A stretch of 64,000 nucleotides of DNA from positions 1,488,001 to 1,552,000 of the forward strand of contig CP073750.1 in NCBI GenBank assembly GCA_024398135.1, given 5' to 3'. The DNA is from a bacterium SCSIO 12643. GTDB lineage: Bacteria; Bacteroidota; Bacteroidia; Flavobacteriales_G; Salibacteraceae. Below the pieces are notes generated by a model. That model had not been told where the DNA came from. It did no database searches and was given only the letters and a program-made list of their open reading frames with translations. The position numbers and the translations under genes are program-made. Each line of letters starts with the position of its first letter. Within the stretch, counting starts at the first letter, position 1. Of this stretch, positions 60,365 to 64,000 are shown in pieces.

Positions 60365-62698
60365 ATGAAAAAACTTTATGCTTTAGTTTTCACGTTAGCT
60401 GTTCTTTCCTTTTCAGTTAATAGTCAGACCAAATATGTGGTGGTCGAAGAACACACCGGAAGTTGGTGTCAATGGTGCCCGGGAGGAACCTATTATATGG
60501 ATTCTTTGTTACACACATATTCCAATGTTATTGGAATTGCTGCACATAGTAGTGATCCAATGGAATACCCGGCTTATTTATCTAATCTAGGTTTATCCAG
60601 TGCACCATCTGCACATACTGATCGTGGTGGTCAGGCGTCTAATATTGGAAGCTGGTTTAGTGATGTTAATACCGCAATGAGTCAAACTCCAGTGGCGGAT
60701 GTTGAAGTATTTCAAACATTCAACTCTACTTCCAGAGTCTTAACAGTTCGTGTAAAAGCTACATTTTATAGCGCTATTTCAGGGACGTATAAGTTAGGAG
60801 GAATGATTACAGAAGATGCGGTTCACGGAACAGGTCCTGATTATGCACAATCTAATGCTTATGGAGGAAATGGAAATGGTCCAATGGGAGGCTTCCAAAC
60901 ACTTCCTAAAAGTATTCCCGGAAGTATGTTATGTTACAATCACGTTGCACGCCACATGCTAGGTGGATTTGATGGACAAGCCAATTCTGTTCCAGCAAAC
61001 ATCCAACCTGGTGATACAGCAAGTTATACTTTCACGCATACATTACCTGCAGACTGGGATGAAAACTACATTCGTTCAGTAGGTTTCTTATTCGATGGTA
61101 GTAATGCAATCGATAACGCTGGTAAATCAGATTATTTAGATGGAACCGACAATGCTGCTCCGGTATTCCTTTCAAATCCGGTAACAAATGGATTTGTGAA
61201 TTCATTCTATTCTTTGAACGTATTTGCAAGTGATCCTGATGATAAAAACATTACGATTACAGCTACTACTGCACCTGCATGGCTAAGTATTACCAGCATA
61301 TCAACTCTGGGATATATACATACCAAAGCCGTACTTGAAGGCACTCCAACAGCAACGGGAACTTTCCCTGTTGAATTAGAGGTTTCAGATGGATCTAAGT
61401 CCACCACAATGAATTTTGATATTGTTGTGGCTCCGGAATTACCAGGGAGCTGGACTTTGGTAGGAAATCAGGGGTTTGTAAACTCTAGCTTTATCATAGA
61501 CATGGCTGCCAATAAAAACGGAACATTATTCGCGCTTATTGACAATGGATCTTCTACCCAGGTGTATGAAAAAAATGGGAATTCAGCGTGGGCTCAAATG
61601 GGCAATTTATCTTCATCAGACATTCATGGTAAAATCAGAGTTGGCTCAGATGGATTAACTCCATACGTAGCTATCGGGGGAACCAGTGGGATCGCTGTGA
61701 AGAAGTTTGAATCAGGAGGCTGGACACAAATGGGAGGCTTACTTCCGGGAGGTGTCCAGGTAGGATTTGACCTAGATGCCAGTGACAATCCTTTCGTAGC
61801 TTTCCAGGATGGAAGTTCAGGCTATGCAGGAAGTTGTTACAGTCTCGATAACAATGCCTGGATCAAAGTAGGTAATACTACATACTCCAATGGAAATCCT
61901 GCTGTATGGAACGATCTTAAAGTAGATCAATCGTCAGGTGAGGTATATGTTCTTTGGGTAAACTTTAATAACGGTCGAGTTCCTGTTGTATCTAAATGGG
62001 ATGGCTCCGCATGGAGCAACCTTGGAGGAACACAAGTTGTCAATGCGCAGGTCGCTTTCGAGCAATGTATTGATATTAATCCGGTAACCGGTGAAATCAA
62101 TGTGGTATTTGCAGAAGGGAGCGGCTCAGAAGGGAGCTTAAGTGCATACCAATACAATGGTACCAGCTGGAGTCAAATTGGTTCTGATGTGGCTAATGGA
62201 ATGATCTCCGATTTAGATATGACCATTAACGAAAAAGGAGTTATGCTGCTTTCTTTCCAGGATAAGGCATTTTCTGATGCGGTAAGTGCAATGAGCTACT
62301 CTTACGGAAACTGGACATTTATTGGTCCTCGTGCATTCTCAGGAGGTACGGCTTCTCAAACAGCTATTGCGGCTTATGATAACATGCCATATGTCTTATA
62401 TAAAGACAATGCTGCATCGGATAAAGCAACCGTAAAATATTATGATTCCCCAGTAGTTTCAGTATCTGAAATTAGCGAAGTTTCTCAACATAATGTTTAT
62501 CCAAATCCAGCGAACAACTTTATCCAAATTGATGGATTGGAAAAAAGCACAGAAGGAAGAATTTATAATATTCAAGGTGCGTTAATCTGGTCAGGATATA
62601 TTCAGCCAAATGGAAATATCTCTACTCAAAGTTTAGATAACGGAATTTATATTTTACACATCGATCAGTCACAATATAAAGTGGTTGTTCAACACTAA
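60365..62698 (+). CDS. Omp28-like thioredoxin-fold T9SS cargo protein
   Basis: The protein has 777 residues and a signal peptide ending at SFSVNSQ (about 21). Residues 22-250 resemble Omp28-type outer-membrane proteins, with a thioredoxin-like CQWC (Cys35, Cys38) in EEHTGSWCQWCPGG. A putative Ig/cadherin-like domain follows (about 258-355, FVNSFYSLNVFASDPDDKN), then a beta-propeller-like region (about 360-695) with repeated GxxWxxxG patterns, and a T9SS type A sorting domain (from NVYPNPANNFIQIDG). It is exported to the surface; redox activity is possible but unproven. A hairpin ends the transcript. Confidence 0.88.
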   Translation: MKKLYALVFTLAVLSFSVNSQTKYVVVEEHTGSWCQWCPGGTYYMDSLLHTYSNVIGIAAHSSDPMEYPAYLSNLGLSSAPSAHTDRGGQASNIGSWFSDVNTAMSQTPVADVEVFQTFNSTSRVLTVRVKATFYSAISGTYKLGGMITEDAVHGTGPDYAQSNAYGGNGNGPMGGFQTLPKSIPGSMLCYNHVARHMLGGFDGQANSVPANIQPGDTASYTFTHTLPADWDENYIRSVGFLFDGSNAIDNAGKSDYLDGTDNAAPVFLSNPVTNGFVNSFYSLNVFASDPDDKNITITATTAPAWLSITSISTLGYIHTKAVLEGTPTATGTFPVELEVSDGSKSTTMNFDIVVAPELPGSWTLVGNQGFVNSSFIIDMAANKNGTLFALIDNGSSTQVYEKNGNSAWAQMGNLSSSDIHGKIRVGSDGLTPYVAIGGTSGIAVKKFESGGWTQMGGLLPGGVQVGFDLDASDNPFVAFQDGSSGYAGSCYSLDNNAWIKVGNTTYSNGNPAVWNDLKVDQSSGEVYVLWVNFNNGRVPVVSKWDGSAWSNLGGTQVVNAQVAFEQCIDINPVTGEINVVFAEGSGSEGSLSAYQYNGTSWSQIGSDVANGMISDLDMTINEKGVMLLSFQDKAFSDAVSAMSYSYGNWTFIGPRAFSGGTASQTAIAAYDNMPYVLYKDNAASDKATVKYYDSPVVSVSEISEVSQHNVYPNPANNFIQIDGLEKSTEGRIYNIQGALIWSGYIQPNGNISTQSLDNGIYILHIDQSQYKVVVQH

Positions 62699-62730
62699 GC
62701 AAGGTTTAATATTTAGAACTCTCATGCGTT

Positions 62731-62778
62731 AAAATTTGGGCTGTCGGAAATCAACACTGTTTTCGTCAGCCCAATTTT
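62731..62778 (+). terminator. Imperfect hairpin terminator
   Basis: AAAATTTGGGCTG pairs with CAGCCCAATTTT; the stem has one bulge and extends partly inward. A T-rich tract follows. It lies 33 bp after the Omp28-like gene. Confidence 0.6.
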
Positions 62779-62861
62779 ATTTTATACTCACCTCATCCTA
62801 AACCCCTTAATGGCATTTTAGAAATAAATTTCGTAACTTTAAAAGTCTAAAATTCAATGCC

Positions 62862-63284
62862 ATGTCAAGATTAATTACCAAACTCAACAAGTATGGAAAC
62901 TCGTTTAGAGTTTTCGAGCCTAACATCGCCAGAGTTCTTCTAGGCGTTTTTGTTCTCTACAAGGGACTCACATTCTTACAACATACCAACATTTTAATGG
63001 AGATTTTAAATCCGTCCGATGCGGGCCTTACTGAGATTTTTATTGTGCATTATGTTCAAATGGGACATATTGTTGGAGGACTTTTCTTAATTTTTGGATT
63101 ACTGACCAGACTTGCAGCAATCACACAAATTCCGATCTTAATCGGAGCTGTTGTGGTAAATGCTCAAATCGGAGATTTAAACCAACTGGTTATTTCTTCA
63201 GTAGTCCTGTTATTTTTGGTTTTCTTCACCATTATTGGTTCAGGGAAAGTCTCTATGGATTACAGCCTAAAAATGGAAATGTAA
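62862..63284 (+). CDS. DoxX-like four-helix membrane protein
   Basis: The protein has 140 residues and four hydrophobic helices (about 22-42, 64-85, 90-107, 110-130). The first reads IARVLLGVFVLYKGLTFLQH and the second region GHIVGGLFLIFGLLTRLAAI, typical of the DoxX/DoxX-like family. Members sit in the inner membrane; some work with redox or copper-peptide systems, but a general function is not set. The gene is alone, convergent with a cytochrome c gene 7 bp away. The family call is good and the role open. Confidence 0.8.
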   Translation: MSRLITKLNKYGNSFRVFEPNIARVLLGVFVLYKGLTFLQHTNILMEILNPSDAGLTEIFIVHYVQMGHIVGGLFLIFGLLTRLAAITQIPILIGAVVVNAQIGDLNQLVISSVVLLFLVFFTIIGSGKVSMDYSLKMEM

Positions 63285-63291
63285 TTCAGAT

Positions 63292-63720
63292 TTACAACGC
63301 ATTAAACTCGTGCAACCAAATTTGATACTGACGTAAATATTCTAAAATTGCAAATGCCTCTTTCTTAGAATCGATCCGAGCGCCACAATCTATTTCATAT
63401 TTCTTTCGAGTTATTATGGTTAAGGAATCTCTTTGTAACATTTCATCTGTATTCAATAAAAAGTTGGCCACCCATTCTTCATGACGGTAAGCCAAAATAT
63501 CACTAATATCCGGCCCGGTGTTTTTATATTCCATGGTATGACATGTACTACACTTATTTTCGAATAACTGCTTCCCAGAATTCATTAATGAATCATTAAT
63601 CGGTGGTAAATCCAAATTCTTTATCGGCCCCACTCCTTTTAAATCTCTGGATAATTCAGGCCTGGATTCGCATGACACCAGACCCCAAATCAAAACGCAA
63701 AAAACGAATCCTATTCTCAT
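63292..63720 (-). CDS. Cytochrome c family lipoprotein
   Basis: The protein has 142 residues and a lipoprotein signal (WGLVSC, Cys17). One c-type heme site, CSTCH (Cys57, Cys60, His61), follows SGKQLFENK, the usual start of a class I cytochrome c. A Met in NTDEMLQRD may be the second heme ligand. It should carry electrons in the periplasm. Its start lies 4 bp after a cytochrome oxidase subunit IV-like gene, so it is probably the last gene of a terminal oxidase operon running leftwards from outside the window. Confidence 0.88.
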   Translation of the reverse strand: MRIGFVFCVLIWGLVSCESRPELSRDLKGVGPIKNLDLPPINDSLMNSGKQLFENKCSTCHTMEYKNTGPDISDILAYRHEEWVANFLLNTDEMLQRDSLTIITRKKYEIDCGARIDSKKEAFAILEYLRQYQIWLHEFNAL

Positions 63721-63724
63721 GATT

Positions 63725-63961
63725 TCAATACAATATAATTATCCCAACAATAAAAATAAGCGCCAAAATGCTACTCGTAACTTTCCAGAAAACATGGGCA
63801 TTTTTAGTTTCTACAAACTGCATTAAAACTCCTAAAAACTTAATGGTTGAGATCAACACGATGAGATAAACTCCACCTGACATTCCATTCAACAAAACAC
63901 CTATCAGTGTAAGTCCAATTAGAAGTATCCAAACCCATCTGTTATTTTTAAGCTCTTTCAT
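63725..63961 (-). CDS. Cytochrome c oxidase subunit IV-like small membrane protein
   Basis: The protein has 78 residues and three hydrophobic segments, with LISTIKFLGVLMQFVETKNA in the middle. This fits the prokaryotic cytochrome c oxidase subunit IV family (caa3-type oxidases), including its conserved helix-2 IK.....F pattern. Its ATG overlaps the stop of an upstream gene in ATGA, and a cytochrome c gene follows 4 bp later. It probably stabilises the oxidase complex in the inner membrane. Small size and low complexity limit certainty. Confidence 0.75.
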   Translation of the reverse strand: MKELKNNRWVWILLIGLTLIGVLLNGMSGGVYLIVLISTIKFLGVLMQFVETKNAHVFWKVTSSILALIFIVGIIILY

Positions 63962-64000
63962 ATCAGATATAAAATTGGAAAAATCAGTATCCAGATCAAA
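63958..64000 (-). CDS. 3' end of an upstream membrane protein gene, probably oxidase subunit III (partial)
   Basis: On the minus strand the last 43 bases of the window read LIWILIFPILYLI followed by TGA. The stop overlaps the ATG of the subunit IV-like gene (ATGA). The hydrophobic tail and operon position fit cytochrome c oxidase subunit III, but too little is present to be sure. The gene continues beyond the window. Confidence 0.5.
   Translation of the reverse strand, partial: LIWILIFPILYLI

Noticed and set aside
62862-63284. DoxX-like gene as part of an HvfA-type copper operon
   Set aside because: It is 11 kb from the KCGEG peptide gene, with many unrelated genes between and no MNIO gene, so no operon link is supported.

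Overview
The window looks like chromosomal DNA of a low-GC Bacteroidota bacterium, most likely a flavobacterium-type marine or freshwater lineage (Flavobacteriales; the exact family cannot be read from the sequence). The evidence is type IX secretion (T9SS) sorting domains of both type A and type B, SprB-type adhesin repeats, a PorP/SprF outer-membrane protein, TAnnTTTG-like promoter elements, HisKA_2/LytTR two-component pairs, and TPR-LuxR sensors. About half of the sequence encodes six very large or repetitive secreted proteins. No tRNA, rRNA, CRISPR array or insertion sequence was seen, and no gene-free stretch exceeds 300 bp.

Layout. 1-5.4 kb: an FN3-repeat T9SS cargo, a CoA-transferase/acetyl-CoA hydrolase and a DUF4846 protein. 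5.5-20.7 kb: sensor kinase plus LytTR regulator, then a 3259-residue adhesin with a type B (CHU_C) sorting domain, a PorP/SprF protein and an OmpA-family protein. 20.9-22.2 kb: two tandem tail-collar (Mdp-like) proteins. 22.4-45.9 kb: three giant SprB-repeat adhesins with type A sorting domains and almost identical C-terminal kilobases, interleaved with a second kinase/LytTR pair and an FG-GAP/ASPIC lipoprotein. 45.9-49.7 kb: two tandem TMTC-like membrane TPR glycosyltransferase candidates. 49.9-53.9 kb: small secreted proteins, a Cys-rich KCGEG-repeat peptide and a two-gene GMC dehydrogenase. 53.9-56.4 kb: amino-acid permease and a trans-sulfuration PLP enzyme. 56.5-58.4 kb: ECF sigma factor and a membrane protein with a formylglycine-generating-enzyme-like domain. 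58.6-62.7 kb: TPR-LuxR sensor and an Omp28-like T9SS cargo. 62.9-64 kb: DoxX-like protein and the 3' end of what looks like a cytochrome oxidase operon.

Main proposal. Each kinase/LytTR pair lies directly upstream of a giant adhesin gene. In front of three adhesin genes and of both kinase genes I find two half-sites of the form A-N-A-A-C-A spaced exactly 21 bp start to start; four sites match fully and one is degenerate. Such spacing is typical of LytTR operators. This suggests a local, autoregulated surface-adhesin regulon. The adhesins would leave through the T9SS, and the neighbouring TMTC-like proteins might glycosylate them; that last link is speculative.

Other points of interest are a possible orphan copper-binding RiPP precursor (KCGEG repeats), a sigma/anti-sigma pair in which the anti-sigma carries a catalytically dead GldK/FGE-type domain, and repeat arrays kept nearly identical in protein but not in DNA.
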